From Ulota crispa (Eukaryota; Streptophyta; Bryopsida; Orthotrichales; Orthotrichaceae), in the NCBI GenBank assembly GCA_963920765.1, contig OY987242.1:15586002-15650001 (forward strand): a stretch of 64,000 nucleotides of DNA, written 5' to 3'. Position numbers and translations under genes: made by a program. Shown piece after piece: positions 45,423 through 59,347 of this stretch. The notes beneath the pieces are model-generated. The model searched no databases. It was not told the origin of the DNA and was given only the letters and a program-made list of their open reading frames with translations. Position 1 is the stretch's first letter. Each line of letters begins with the position of its first letter.

Positions 45423-48400
45423 ATGGAGGTCTCGTCCATGGGACTCCTCGCCCGGGAGCCACCGTCACCGGTGCTATTTGGAGACAGCCTTGCATCGAGA
45501 GTGCGAAATGGTGGGTCAAGCATCCATCGCAAGGGCCACTTGAAATTGCAAGTGATTAGTGGTGAGCATACCGCATGGGATGAAACCTCAAGCAAGAATG
45601 CGTGGGGGCTTCAATCTCGGGGACCAAACGATCCTCAGATTGCTCCACCGACAGGCAGTCGGCACATGCTTTATGCTCTCTCAACTGCCCCAGTGGCGAG
45701 GCCCACAGAGGAGACTGGGAGTTTCGATATATGGAGGCTGGATGGTGAACTTAGGGACCTAAAGATTTTGATGAGAAGCTTGCAGTCGGCATGCAGCTTT
45801 GGAGAAAAGAACAGTATTCTCGATAGTAATAGGCGAGTTCGGGCCTTGTTTGGGGGCTATGGACGATCAGGCATTTACGTTAGTCCTCTGATAGAGCTGG
45901 CAATGCAGGTATTAAGTGCAAAAGACCTTCATTTTCTGAAGTGTATGGTAGCGTCTGGACAAGATCACGTATTGGACATCCCCTCAGATTCGTTGGCCGC
46001 ATTCTTTGATAGCCAGAAGTTGGACCAGCCCTACGATCTGCACGAGCAGTCACCGGGAAACCCTGTTAAAGACGCCTTTTCCATGTTGGCAAATTTTATC
46101 AAAAGCTGGGATACGGCTTCAGATGTTCCAGCCTGCATTGCGCCTGAACAGTGGGTGCCCTTGATGACAGAATCAAGGCCAAGCACGGAGCATGTTCATG
46201 CAGTACCTGAAGGAGGTAATGCAGATGTCATATGGTATACAGAAGCTTTGAATCATCTTGTTCGCACGCTGGAGCGCATGGAGAAGTTCTATGACAGCGT
46301 TGGTGGTATTATTGGGTATTTGGCTTCCCCTGGCGAACTGGACTTGATTACATATTTCTAGGGGTCTCTGTTGTTCTACCTTGTCGTTGTAGGATTATCC
46401 AAGTGCATTTAGATTGTGTGTTTGAGAAAGCATTTTACAGTTACTAATGTGGAAAATGTGGTCGCAGATACCAAGTGGCGGCTTTGGAGCTCATAAAAGC
46501 CTCTGAGCTAGAGCAGGACAAGCCAAGTTCTCAATGGACAAGGCTTGGAGCAGCAGCGGATGGAGGGCATATGAAGAAGCGTTTCTCTGTTCCTTATGGC
46601 CCTGACCTTGCGAAAGACCACAAATATGCAAATCAAGCTGCAAGCTGGGGCCTTGAGGTACAAATCGAAATGCACAATGAATGATATTCATCTTCTCTCC
46701 TTTTCACTTAGGCATTTTGGGCTGATTGTGCATCTGGTCAAGGGCATTGTGCGTTATCTAACTATAGTTAAGGTGTGAGGTTCGCTAAATTGTTATTCCG
46801 CACAGGGACTTCCGGATATGGCCGAAATCTACCCTCTTGGCGGAGCAGGCGATCGCCTTGGATTAGTCGACGAGAAAACCGGGGAATGTCTTCCAGTCGC
46901 TATGCTGCCGTATTGTGGACGCACGCTGCTGGAAGGCTTGATTCGTGACCTTCAGGTAAGCCGCTCTTGAGCAGCGTCAGCTTGCTTTTGCGATTTGGTT
47001 GTCAACTACGAGGAATCATATCAGTGTGCACATGTTGTATTGTGGATGTTGTTGTCGTTTGAGTTGCAAGCTGCAGAGAGGAGTAATCCGTTTTAATAGA
47101 AAGAAGTGCTTTTTGGTTAGATCTACTATTTTGCTATGGTTTATAATGATTGTTGGTCAATGTGATCAGGCCAGAGAATACCTACATTACAAGGTTCATG
47201 GAGTTCAGCATGTTACACCAGTAGCCATTATGACAAGTTCTGCCAAGAAGAACAATGAGCGTGTTCATGCATTATGTGAGAGCCTTGGGTGGTTTGGACG
47301 TGGCAAACAGAATTTTCGACTTTTTGAACAGGTTGAGTGTGCCAAATCTCCCGTACCTAAAACTTATACATGTTTAGGATGATGGAGATGTACATGATGG
47401 GTTTGTTGATTGTATAGTTGCCCGCTTCTTTGTCAAGCCACTTGTGTGAAGCATAATGCTAGTGCCCTTACCTTTTGGCGTTCTTTTATTAAAACCATGG
47501 GAATTTTTTGTATTCAGCCCTTGGTACCGACAGTGAGAGCTGCTGACGCGCGGTGGATGGTCAGCGAACCTTTAATGACAGTACTCAAACCAGGAGGGCA
47601 TGGTGTTATTTGGAAACTGGCCAGTGATGAGGGAGTTTTCGAGTGGTTTTCTCGGCATGGTCGGAAATCAGCCATTGTTCGGCAGATCAGGTCCGAACCT
47701 TCACATTGGCAGTTCTTCTTGGGGTATAAGTTAGACTCTAACAAATTCTAATCAGGCTTACAGAATTTTTGTACCTCATTCTTTGAGCTTCGGTAGGGAA
47801 AGGAGCAATCCTGGCTTCATAATACTTGTTGCAGATGCGGGTTGGAGAACTTGTTTGTTACTTTCATATAATTGGAGGCTTTTCTTTCGTGACCTGATCT
47901 AGAGGGTTTAGCTTTTTGCGTTGTTTTTTTCTGAATGGACTCTTCTTCGCTATGGCAGTAATCCTATGGCAGGCGTGGATACAACTTTATTGGCCTTATC
48001 GGGTATAGGGCTCAAATACAACAAGGTGATTTCCATGTTCTGGCGATCATATGCTGGAAGCTAACGTATGCTCTTTTCTGCATAACGCATTCGAGAACAT
48101 TTGTCGTGTCAATGTTGAGGACTACTATCAGTTAATGCTAACAAAGCTCTGTGTTTATCAAGCAGAAATTTGGATTTGCATCATGCCGACGGAACGTCGG
48201 TGCTGCAGAGGGCGTTAATGTTCTTACAGAGGAGAGAAGAGGCGATGGTTCGTTGGAGTACGCCATCACATGTATTGAATACACAGAATTCAGCAAACTT
48301 GGGATTGCGGATGTGCCAGTTTCCTCTGGCAGGTTGTGCACTGCTAGCACCACGCCATAAACTAGTGCTTTATGTAGTTTATAGTGTCCGGGTTCACTTT

Positions 48401-51263
48401 CAAATGTTTCTCTTGACAGGGAATGAATGTGACGATCGAAGTGTATGGTTGTATAGAATATTGATTATTTGATCCTCTCTGCGTTACTATTGCTCATTCG
48501 TAATTGTTTACTGAAATGAGCTATTTGGATGGAAGGACAGTATGGAGGCACAATATCCTGCCAACACCAACGTGCTATACGTGGATCTGGCAGCGGTGGA
48601 GCGCATTGCATCGAGTCAGACGGCAGCTTCTCTGCCCGGAATGATTCTGAACTTGAAGAAGCCTACTGTCTTTTGTGACCATCATGGCTTGAAACATAGG
48701 TCTACTTTTGCATATAACCCACTTCCACATGTAGCAACTCAAATTACAATTTGCAAATAGCAGTTAAATTGTATATCGATGCTTTTAGCTGTAATCGTTG
48801 ATGATTTCTCAGTAGTCATTTCACTCCGTGCTCTGAACAGTGTACAGGGTGGAAGAATTGAATGCACCATGCAGAATGTTGCAGACCTGCTGGTAAATCG
48901 GCGATCATCAACTATTTCACCCGAAGAACATGGTTTACATCATCGCCATCTCTCGATTGTTTGCACTGTCTTTTGCAATACGTGTTGCTCGCTTTTGAAA
49001 ATATGTGATTACACTCTTCATTACTGAACGTAAGCTATGATCGGCATTAATGAGATACCAGCACAAGAGTTTATTGGCCATTGGCGCACCACACGACTTC
49101 TGATTGGATGCTTTGAAATTGGACAGATGAATTGGATACTTTCTTATTCTACAATGAGAGGCGAAAGGTGACCTCATCTGCCAAACGACGAAGAAAACCG
49201 ACTGATGCTTCATTGCACCAGGTTGGTTGTATGTCATCCATCTCTGCTGGAAAGTGTCCGTTTCAGTAGTTTGGTTGAAAATCTTCGTGGTCATAAAGGA
49301 TAATCGTTAGGTTGAATCCAGCATGTGTTGTGGGGTCTGGAATCATTTGTGAAAAGTTTGATTTCTTTGGACATGTTTTGTTCTCTGGGGTATGTTGTGG
49401 GTATTAGTACTGTGAATGAAATCTCAGACCCTCGTTATTGTTCTTGGCCCCCAGTCCTAGTGTAATCAGTAATTGTTTCCTCGCTCGATATCCCATATGC
49501 TTCAGAAGGATCCTAATTTTTTAATTTTACCTCGACACGTTCTCTTTTTGTGTTTCAGACTCCAGATGGATCCTTTTTGGACGTGACGAGGAATGCATAT
49601 GATTTGTTGAGGTCTTGTGGGGTTATCATGCCTGAGGTTTGTAATATTTATGTTAACGCTGCTTGTGTGAAGTTTTTGTTTCTTCAATTGTTGATGAAAA
49701 GTTTGTCAAACCGAGTATTTTTGGTTTTGTGTTTCATTTTATGCTATTTCAGAAACGTCTAAAACTGTTTTTTGGGCAACAGATGCTAGGCAATCACTGC
49801 TATGTAGACCATGGCCCTCCCTTCATCGTTCTGCTGCATCCTGCTTTAGGACCTATATGGGATGTCATCCGCCAAAAGGTGCAGCTCTACGTCTCTTCAT
49901 GCAGCTATTTTGAGAGTAAATACCTCAAGTAGGATTCTGTTCTTGTGTGTTTCAACTAGGATTCATCCGTTGTGAAAATATGGTAGTCAATTTATTTTTA
50001 CAAGCAGTCTAGCATATTATTCACCCGCTTCTATCAGCTCCATGCAATAGGTTTCCCATCGAGAAATGAGTGTGCAGGATTTAGGGATCATGTCCCTAGC
50101 TTCTAGTGTTGATCTCAAGTTCAAATCAGATGAATGTTATTTTGCGAAATGCTGTCCTAAAATAGTAGTTCATGATGAGTAATTTATTGAGTGCTGCATA
50201 TTCATTCAATGCTTTCTATTCATTCCAGATAAGAGGTGGCTCAATTGCAGAGGGCTCGGAGCTGCAACTTGAGATTGCTGAATACAGTTGGCGAGATGTC
50301 AAGGTTGCTACCATACTTTTAGACCTATGTCTCTGCAAGTAATGAACTTGGAAATTTCGGATCACTTTGTTTCGTATATCATTTTTTCTTGTTCCACTAC
50401 TGATGTCAAATGGTGGTTACGTATTGACAGATGAATGGTAGTCTCCTCGTCAAGGCCACTAACACCATGGGCTCAGTTTCAGCCCAAGCTAATGGTGCAG
50501 AGGGCATTCTGCAGTATGGCGTTGGGTAAGAATGTTGATCCCTTGAAGGCCACTTTTTAAAGTGAATCTGTGAACGCCTGCAGGAAATTATTCATTTTTT
50601 CCTCCTCGGAGTGTATGTTATAATACTTCCCTTGAAACTTTGCTACAGGTGTGGACGATGTCGGTTGCAGGAAGTGCAAATACGAAACAAGGGTGTTGAT
50701 TGGAACTGTGAAAGCAATGTCTATTGGCAGCATCAAGTTCAGAGGATAGAAGCTTTGGAGATTATTTTGCATGGCAATGCAGAATTTGAAGCTTTCGATG
50801 TTGTGCTGGAGGTGAGTTGGGATTGCAATTTCTATTGTTCTTCAAATGTGGCAGTAAAGCTATTATTTCTCCTTTCTGCTGCATCAGTAGTAGCGCTCTG
50901 GATAAGTGTCTCATCTAACCCCTTTCCTCCTTCTGTATGCAGGGTTCACACAGATTTGAGGTGCCGAATGGTTATCGTATGCGCGTTACATCTGGCGTCT
51001 CAGGTTTAACCCGCATTTTGATTGTCCAGCTTGTAGTTCATATACCACTGTGCCTTCGTTGCAGTATGAAATCCTAAACAAATGAGTTGATGTTGTTGGT
51101 TCGTGCTTGCTCTTCTACCTGCCACTAATAACCTGGTCGTGATGCAGGAATCTCGTCGAACTTGACTCCCCTAACAGGCGAGGCGGCAACGAAAGGCACC
51201 TGGTTCTGGCAATACGGAGTTGACAATGATGGGCAGATTCTCTTAAATATGGTTGAAGTTTGA
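45423..51263 (+). CDS. UGP3: Plastid UDP-glucose pyrophosphorylase UGP3
   Basis: Makes UDP-glucose from UTP and glucose-1-phosphate inside plastids, supplying sulfolipid synthesis in seed plants. Seventeen exons: 45423-46315, 46468-46657, 46806-46955, 47170-47331, 47518-47690, 47959-48025, 48166-48332, 48541-48699, 48841-48932, 49127-49221, 49559-49636, 49783-49878, 50229-50303, 50431-50525, 50649-50811, 50943-51003 and 51148-51263. All junctions are GT-AG, keeping one frame of 943 residues (Arabidopsis about 880). Signatures: FYDSVGGIIGYQV, nucleotide-binding IYPLGGAGDRLGL (residues 369-381), PYCGRTLLEGLIRDLQ, TPVAIMTSSAKKN, KPGGHGVIWKLA, YPANTNVLYVDL and ILHGNAEFEA. The Ser/Arg-rich N-terminus fits a transit peptide. 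The frame is intact. Confidence 0.96.
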
Positions 51264-51974
51264 AAGTTTTATATTGTCTGTTTCATCGTTGTCCACGATT
51301 CTAATGATTTAGTCCTATGACGGTACTACTGTGATTATTATCTCTAGTTATCAGGCTTCATCGAAGTCTATACTGCATGGTATTTAGCATAAGAGAATAT
51401 GTGTATGATTTTTATTTGTCCAGCGATCGCTGTACCCTTACACGTTGGCTGAGGGCATCTAGTCGATGCTCACTATACAAGCTGACGAGGAGAAAGTTCT
51501 CCACTCTGTAATGTAGAGTGAATGGTTGTGTAGTTAGGCTCGGTGACTTCAGCTCCTCGTTGAAGTGTAAAAAGAAAAGTGGCCCAGAAGTGTGGCCGGC
51601 TACTGTGTTGAAAGATGAGAAAGTCTCTGTTTTTATGTAATGTTCCTTCTTTCTGATAATTTGATAGAATTACTTTATCCTACCAGCAGCTTGGGTGCCT
51701 GTATGAAGTCTTGGTGACCAGCATTTTGTTCATGCAGTTTACGTCTGCTTTCTACTACCTCTGCCTCCCAGCTTGTGATTGATTCCTGTGAAGGCAATCG
51801 AGACTGGTCATACCGTATGTTGGCCCTCAAACGTGGTGTTACGATGTACTTCGCCAGTGTAGGACAAGTGGCCATTTGACGACTCATGGCGAGCGAGTGA
51901 CTGGACAAGATCCAAGCTCCAAAGGTCTGAGCCATTAACTCTTGGATTTGTGCTTCACTGAATATTACGTTTAG
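51264..51974. other. UGP3 3' flank
   Basis: Presumably the 3' UTR followed by downstream sequence. No second gene is seen. Confidence 0.4.
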
Positions 51975-52250
51975 GTTGCCGCACACTAATTTCTTGACAT
52001 TTTTTACAAAATGAATATCTACTGCTGCTACAGTAACTTTCATCAGTAATGATTGTAGAAAACAAATTCGGAAGGGCTTGGCAATAATAACAGAGCTGCA
52101 GAAAAAAAATTAAACAGTGTTTGAGTTGTAAACCATGTGATATCCAAGTATCCAAAGAGTTGTATGCGCCTCCAAATGATAAAGTGATAAGTCATGAGGT
52201 AACTTTACACAGTTAGGCAACCTAAATGCAATATTCAATGCAATATTTAA
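51975..52250. repeat. Interspersed repeat fragment (relative of 60365-60782)
   Basis: Shared ordered phrases: 'cacactaatttct', 'aatgaatatctact' versus 'atgaaaatacttatt', 'acaaaccatgtga', 'caatatttgaaaagttg' versus 'gtatccaaagagttg', and 'aatctaaatgcaatatt' versus 'acctaaatgcaatattcaatg'. It ends near 52250. Confidence 0.55.
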
Positions 52251-53022
52251 TGTAGGTTTGCTAAATGAAAACCTGAAAGAAAGGCAGAAACTTCTTGTTT
52301 GCCATCCTACAAGGTTGAAACTTCTTCAAGCCTATGAACTTTTGACCCATAAGACTACTACCCCTCATATCAAGAAAGCATTCACAAAGGAAACTAGGCT
52401 TACTAGATCATTGCCAACTCAAGTCACTCAATCCTATATCCTAAATTGGTAGCTTGTCAAGTGGCAACAAAACCAAGTGATAAACATTCATGCAACCCTT
52501 GGTGTTTTCGTTCTTGAAATCAAACTTAGTACTTTATTTGTAATCCCTAAGGACACCCTAAGTCCAACCCAATATTGTAGTATGACATAATAGCTACTAA
52601 TGATCATCCTCATCCGCTATCAAGGGTGAAGGATGCTTTTTTTATAGGAAGTGTTGAAAATGATATATTATTAGTTTTTTTGACTTTCACACAAATCACT
52701 AATCATGATGGGCCAAGGATTAGAAAACCCCTAAACAACAAGTAAGTTTTTACTACAATATTGCTTGTTGTTTCTAGGTTTTCTCATTTAGGGATAGTAT
52801 GGAAGTAGATTTAGGTTAGAGATGCAATTACAAGATATGTTTTTGAGCTAAAGTAGGAGGTCCATAAACCGACCATGCTTTAAATGTGTTTTCTATCTTT
52901 GAACAAATGACATATGTTTTGGAATATCTATTATTGCAATTGATGAGGTAGGGAAGCTTAAATGGACAGTTCATGGGCCTCTTACCTTATGGTTGAGTTT
53001 GTACTTTACATTTAGGTTCAAC
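52251..53022. other. Gene-free AT-rich spacer
   Basis: No supported gene; short frames have no domains. Confidence 0.5.
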
Positions 53023-53025
53023 TAT

Positions 53026-53475
53026 AGTGGTGCTTGGATAAGGGCACCTCTAGTGGTGATTCCAACACACTCAAAGTGTATGAAAAGTGTTGAGGCCCCT
53101 CTCAAAACCCTCTCAAGATACTTTGTCCTATCGTGTCTAGCAAGGGCCCTTCAAGCCACTCTTTGTCATAATTGATCTTAAGTTTAGTGAACTCTACTTT
53201 CCTTGATAAGGGGTCAACTAATTATTTATGGGGCGTGAGTGCAATGCCACCTTATTGAAAAACATGGGTGGAGATCAAGGGGCTTGAGGGCTGACCAAAA
53301 TAGATAGAGATGCTCTAAGATCAACCTTTGTAAGAGAAATGTTTGGATAATGTCAAAGTCCCATTCTCTTTTTTGCGTACAAGGCTTCATTAAATGGAGT
53401 AATTTTTAAAGTCAATGCTTGGATATGATCAATATTTTTTCTCAACCAAGACATTGACCTTATCCAAGCACCAGT
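53026..53475. mobile_element. Outer TIR element with nested GCATCTCCA-type MITE
   Basis: TGGTGCTTGGATAAGG near 53028 is mirrored by CCTTATCCAAGCACCA ending near 53473. Inside, 53039-53320 carries the 'ctcaagatactttgtcctatc' to 'agagatgctctaag' block related to 31480-31810. The order suggests either nesting or one composite element. It is non-coding. Confidence 0.6.
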
Positions 53476-54996
53476 GTATACCCATCAGACTTCAAGGGTT
53501 AAGAGGCACCTAGCAATTTCATCCATTTTCACCCGTTTTTATTCACTGAGAAGGTACCAACTACCAAGTGCTCAAATGAGGCAAGATTCTCTGGAGCATT
53601 TGCCCATTGTTTTTGTCCCGAGCAATGTGTGGGAAAACCCGGCTGTTAGTTCATTGTTAGCCGGTGAATTTAGGAAAATAACCGGTTGGATTTTGAATTT
53701 AGAGGATGCAGAACTGGAAAGAAATTTAAAAAGCCGGATTTCAATCAATGCTTTCCAAAATTTGTAGGATTTTAAACCGGCTTTCATCAAAATATAATGG
53801 ATTTCAGCCGGTAAGTTGAAGTATTCAGTGGTTGGTACCAGGGCAAGCCTAGGGTTATACCCAGGTATCAATCCCACAGCCCTTTGGGTATAGTTCCTTG
53901 AAACTCTCTAGATATTATTTCTCACCAATACCTTGAACCCTATGCATAGTGCGCAATGGTGCAACAATAAACCATCATTAAACAAATGCCATTTCTGAAA
54001 CCGTAAACAGTTGCCGGTTAGCCGCTCACAATCATCACATAAGTCTTCTTGGACTTGGGGCATTGGTTGTGAATTTACAACATTCATTATCAACATCTTT
54101 GTCTTTTACCTTTGTTTGTGATTTTTTCAATGGTTGTGTTTTGTGATCCCTTTGAAATTGTCTTTTCATTTATGCATTTTGAGAATTTAATATAATTACC
54201 AGTACAAATTTCAATTTGGAGAAAATTAGCTGGTGAAAATTTGAAATGATAGGAAATCAACCGAACATTTTTTTAATTAAGAGGATGCAATCGGTGCCCC
54301 TTGAAAAAAACCAATTCAATTTTGTAATAGGAGGAAATCAGCTGGAGGGGCCCAAAAATTTCTCAAACACCGGTCCCGGGCCTCCACTGTGCCACTCTGG
54401 AGCGCCGAAGCTCGGCAGCTGTGAGGAGACTCGAGAGTCGGGACCATCGAACAGAGAGAGCCGAAAAACAATAGAAAGTCAACCAAACGAGATGTGCAAA
54501 AAACCAATTGAAATTGAAATTTACTGACTAAAACCCGACTACATTTCTCAAAAATTCTAATTATAGTAGTGTAAGTATGTAAGGAATAGTAGGGAATAGC
54601 CGGTGCATCTACTGAAAAAAGCGGATGAAAATAAGAAATGTAGGCTTTTTGCCGAAGGAGCTGAAAATCTCCCCGCACACTGGTCGGGACTGTGCCTGGA
54701 CTGCTTGCCCCGGTCGCCCACCACCACTACCGACACTATCCGCTTCGCGTCGCTGGTCTCCAGTTTTTCCTCGTGAGTTGCGCCCTTTGCCACCTCGTGT
54801 CTTGTTGTGGGGCCTTCGCATTCCTCCTGCTCGCTCTTGCTCAATTCTTGCATCGCCCGTTGTAGGGTTTCAGGGTTTTGGCGTGGTCGACGTTGTCTCC
54901 AGCCCACCTGGTGTCGTGGTTTGTGGACGAATCCTCTCTCGGGCACCAATCTTTCCGTCAGTTGTTGCTTGGGGCGTGGCTAATTCTTTCAACGGG
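53476..54996. other. Spacer and probable promoter of the PrmA-like gene
   Basis: 53500-54250 contains recurrent 'accggtt/aaccggc' motifs in AT-rich DNA. From about 54340 the sequence becomes GC-rich with a stop-free stretch (54625-55122) in the same frame as the gene, though without conserved content. It is likely promoter and leader. Confidence 0.4.
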
Positions 54997-57900
54997 ATGC
55001 CGCGCTGGTGCTCACTTCGCATTGATGCTTTCCCTCTCAGGTACCTCGTCTTTGAATTTCACTTGCAAAGCGTACTCGTTTGCTGGAATCTCCTCCTTCA
55101 TTCCTCTCAGTTCACTTACAATTAGTTTGTGTCGGTGAATGAACAACGGCTCAGGCGTTTGCTGTTGCCATCGCCATCGCCACTAGCTTTAACGCGGCGT
55201 TCTTCACCGCCATTGCCATTGCGTCTGCCTTTCCTCCGTTGTCGAGGATCCTTGGCAACAGTGCAAGTCTGCTTCACGTGTAGCATTGCTACTCCTCGTT
55301 CTCGTCCGTCCCGGTGCTTCGCGTCTTCATCCTCTCCTACCTATCACTACACTCCCTCTGCTACCATGCAGTCCGTGCGCATTTCTTCCTCTGGTGACAC
55401 TGCTGTAAGTATCCTCACTGCTACCTCCTCCTCGTAGTCATATTCTCATCGTTATCGGGGTGATCCAGTTTTGCTATTTCATTGCAGGATGCGTTGGTGG
55501 AAGCTCTGCTTTGCTTCGGTGCTGCGTCTTGTAGTATTGAAGATTCCAATCTGGGTGCACCTCAAGAACAAGAGGTTCTCCACGTCTCCTCATTGAATTT
55601 ACCTTAGCAATGCTATGCCCTATGTCTGTGCACTTTCAGCAGCCCGTTTGCATTCAAAGATAAGTGACCTTATGAATATTACCAACTCATGCTTACATCA
55701 ATTGCTGATTCAAGGCTAATCAAGCGTGTGAATAGACGCATTACCGTTGATAACAGGGGTCACGGAATCAGATCCCGAACAGTTTTAGAATCCTCTGCTG
55801 TAGTCCTGTTATGAACTGACGGTGTGTATGCTGCAGATATTTTCGGACGGACCAGTTCCTTGGCAAGCAGGCAAGCGCCAGCTTTGGAAAGAGGTAAACA
55901 ATGCTTCTATGGATGTGAGTTTTCTCCCCCCAGTCCTGATGAGCAAGGATTCCTGATTGGTCTCCAGCTCTTGACCATCTTTGTCAATATCCACTCATTA
56001 CTGGGAGCTAGTGAATACGGATTCACGTGGTGGCTCACTGTCATTGCAATCCATGCTTAAGGTGATACTGTTGTGCTTTTGGGCGACCCTTGCAAGGTTA
56101 TGCCTATTCACTAACTTGCCACGTGGACGCTTACGATTGTAAGTATGTTTCTACAGGGCAATACTGTGTGAGACTTTCAACTTTGCTCTACCTGTGTGGG
56201 TAGTTTTCCATTCGTACGAAGTTTGACCTCAATCAGCATCTTCGCTCTACGACAAGGGCAATCTGGTTCTCTTGTTTTGCAACTCGTTTGTGTTCACATG
56301 TGTATTGAATACGTGTAAACTATACGTCCTGAATTGCAGAGCTCGATCATTGCTCTCTTCGCAGCAGGTGACGATGTAGGTGAAGCCATTGCCATGGCAG
56401 CAAATTCCGTTGAACTCAAGGTGATGCCTCTTTATGAGGTGGAAGAGCTTGAAGACTGCGACTGGGTTCTGGAAATAGAGGTATTGTCTATCATCCTCTC
56501 TATTCGTTTCTGTTGCTTATTGCGACCCTCAAGAATTGTTTTCCATGTTACCAAGTTGTTGTTCTCATAATATGAAAGTGGTTTTTATTTGTTCTGTGTT
56601 GTGCTTGGGAAACATGTTGAGGAGAGTTTCCATTGTTTTTGAAAGTGCACGGAAGTGGGCACTCCATAGATGTTCTTAGTCTAGGTTTGTATTGTCTACG
56701 CTGACATTGCCACATGGAGATGAACAGACTCATACATCTAAGACATCTTGTACTCTCGTTGTCTTTTTGGTGCAGAGCCAATTTAAGCCAATCGAGGTTT
56801 CAAAAGGTCTTTGGATTGTCCCCAAGTGGAGCCAACCCCCTGTATGTATACCATTCTGTATGTATACCGTTCTGTATGTTTCACGACTTTTCCTGTTGGT
56901 TTATTTGGTTGTAGCTGTCGGTTGAGTTTATGCTCTTCTCAATTCTGCAACGAATATCCCACTTTGTTGCAGCAGCTTGTTAACTCTCCCAATTGTGATT
57001 GGATAGGTGAATTTTGAACGTAAGTTAGAACATTTTTGAACGTAAGTTAGAACACTCTGTCAGTGATGCTCATTGCCTTGTTGTGCTGCCTATTGCCATG
57101 TTGTGCTGCCTATTGCCATGTTGTGCTGCATATATATATACACACATACTAATTTAAGCCTCATTCCACGGATCATGTATCCTCTAAACTTCTCGATATA
57201 TATACAGGACGCAAAGGCTGTGAATGTAATTATAGATCCAGGGCTCGCCTTTGGTACTGGAGAGCATCCAACTACTCGTCTTTGTCTACAATGGCTGCAT
57301 CGAGTGGTGAATCCTGGGGATAGGATTCTTGACTACGGAACGGGCTCAGGCATTCTTTCCATTGCAGCTCTAAATGTGAGTGCTCGCTGCATGGATCCCT
57401 TTCTCGTTTCTACTGTCATTTTACGTTGTTTTCTCTCAAGTTGGTACCTCTTCATCCTTCATTATCTATGCAGTATAATCATACATCCTCGTATTATCCT
57501 CCCATACCAGGATTTACAAGGGTGGATTCATTTTCATTGTGAAACACGGCTGTGCTAATAATTCATTTTTGCAAACAGATGGGAGCTGCTCATGCAATTG
57601 GGGTAGACATCGACCCAGCAGCAATCTCCTCTGCAGAGTATAACGCTTCCTTGAACAATCTTAAACCCGGCACATTGCAAGTGTACGTTGCCTCTGCGGA
57701 TGGAGAAGATCCTGTACCTAAGGATTCTACGGGCTTTGACATAGTGGCAGCCAATATATTGTTGAATCCATTATTGGAGCTTGCCGGACCAATAACGGGA
57801 TACTGCAAACCAGGAGGTCTTGTAGGGGTTTCTGGAATTCTTGTGGAGCAGGTTAGCTCCATTGTTTTATACTACCTCCTGCTCGAAGTCAACATTGAGA

Positions 57901-58145
57901 TTTTCGTTGGTGTTAGTGAGATGAGTTACTAATCAAAATTAGATCTGCTTCATTAGACGAGCTGCATGTTAATCCTATTTTTTTGGCTGAGAATGCAGGT
58001 CGCTTTAGTGAAGGAAGCATATTCACAATATTTAGAAGGTATGGCAGTTTCTTATGACAACGATTGGGCTTGCGTTAGTGGAAGGAAGAAAATACTTGTT
58101 CAGATAACAGTGGACAAAAGTCTTTGTGTAGAACATCATTCCTGA
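54997..58145 (+). CDS. Ribosomal protein L11 methyltransferase-like (PrmA family), organellar
   Basis: An AdoMet-dependent enzyme, expected to methylate organellar ribosomal protein L11. Best model, nine exons: 54997-55040, 55155-55404, 55488-55574, 55837-55893, 56340-56480, 56776-56841, 57208-57375, 57579-57851 and 57999-58145, giving 410 residues. Motifs: FGTGEHPTT (230-238), AdoMet motif I LDYGTGSG (256-263), VDIDP (280-284) and the catalytic-site motif NILLNP (330-335). The substrate-binding part begins at [20 protein letters not shown]. The first 70 or so residues are rich in Arg, Ser, Leu and Pro, like a transit peptide. The first exon is the least certain: it was chosen because ATG 54997 and phase-2 splice sites join it to the in-frame transit-like region, which has no ATG of its own until 55367. 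Confidence 0.85.
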
Positions 58146-59347
58146 AGATTTCGCCATCAGTAGCAACTTATGGTCCGTATCTAAGGAGCTCGTCCTATGA
58201 TTGTTGGCCACGCAGATGCTGAGTGCTTGGTCTTGTGAAAATAAGTGTTGAATGAATCGTTTGTAGTATACGGTCTTCAAAGCAACTTCATTCCTTATGG
58301 TTGACCAGTCTCATGCTATTGACCAGCAACAGAATATTCGGCTCCGGATGTGCTCTGCACTGTACCTTGCGTCTTGCTTTTTGACTTGCTTGATTAGTAT
58401 TCACGTTCTATGGTAATACTTGCCGTCACTATTGATGTATTGGTAGAAGCAAAAATATTGGATCTAATTTGCCATGGGAAGAACTTTATAAGACAAAGCA
58501 GACAACTTATATCATTGGTTCAACAAACTAAGAAGAATCACGCCAACATGAGTGTTTGAATATTTTTGGATGTACAGAAATTCATACTGTATGTTTCAAA
58601 GTAACACGGGAACTCCTAATAGGTCAATCTTGGTTGGTTTATCTAAAGTGTTTGATAAATGAAACTAAGTGTAATCCTCTTATTTCTCACCAATCCAAGT
58701 ATTCTTGCACTCTCTTCAACCTTCCTAAAACACATGATTAAGATAAAAAAGAGTAGTGGAGACATGTAAGCTTCCAAATCTTGTTGCCCTTTTATAAAGG
58801 TCGACTTGCCTTTCCATTTCAAAAATGTACAAATACCACTATAAGAATATTAAAATGTGTGAATTTTTGGGAGTCAATGTATAAATTCCTAGTTACAAAT
58901 TGTAAAATCTAGATTATATCAATATGGTTGCAATTACCAAAATTATTACTAACACTTTGTTTATTTTATAAAATAAAAATTGGTATTTCTTCTAAAATTG
59001 ATTATAGATGAAATATTGATATTTTAAGAATGAGATTCATTAAGAAAGATTAAATATATGACAACCTCATTGTAGCAATTATTTGTGTTTTGTTGGATTT
59101 TTGGTTTATGGGCCCACTTTTTCAAGGTAATTATAGCACTAAAGGTTGACTTTGTAAAAAAATTACATACTTCCACTTATGTACTTCTACTAAAGCATAC
59201 ATTTTAGCCATATTAGATTCTATGTCTAGCACAACCTCTTTGCCAAGTTTCATCCAAAAAGGAGAATCCTAATCTAAAAAGACACTTTTGATTGTGAGCA
59301 ATTGAAAATTTGAAGCATCCATTGACCAGAATAGGTTGATTGGGCTT
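58146..59347. other. 3' flank and AT-rich spacer
   Basis: No gene or structured repeat is recognised beyond the PrmA-like 3' UTR. Confidence 0.5.

Noticed and set aside
54625-55122. Long frame before the PrmA-like gene as an N-terminal extension
   Set aside because: It is in frame but ends in TAG before the transit-like region and has no conserved content; only the short part from ATG 54997 to 55040 is used in the model.
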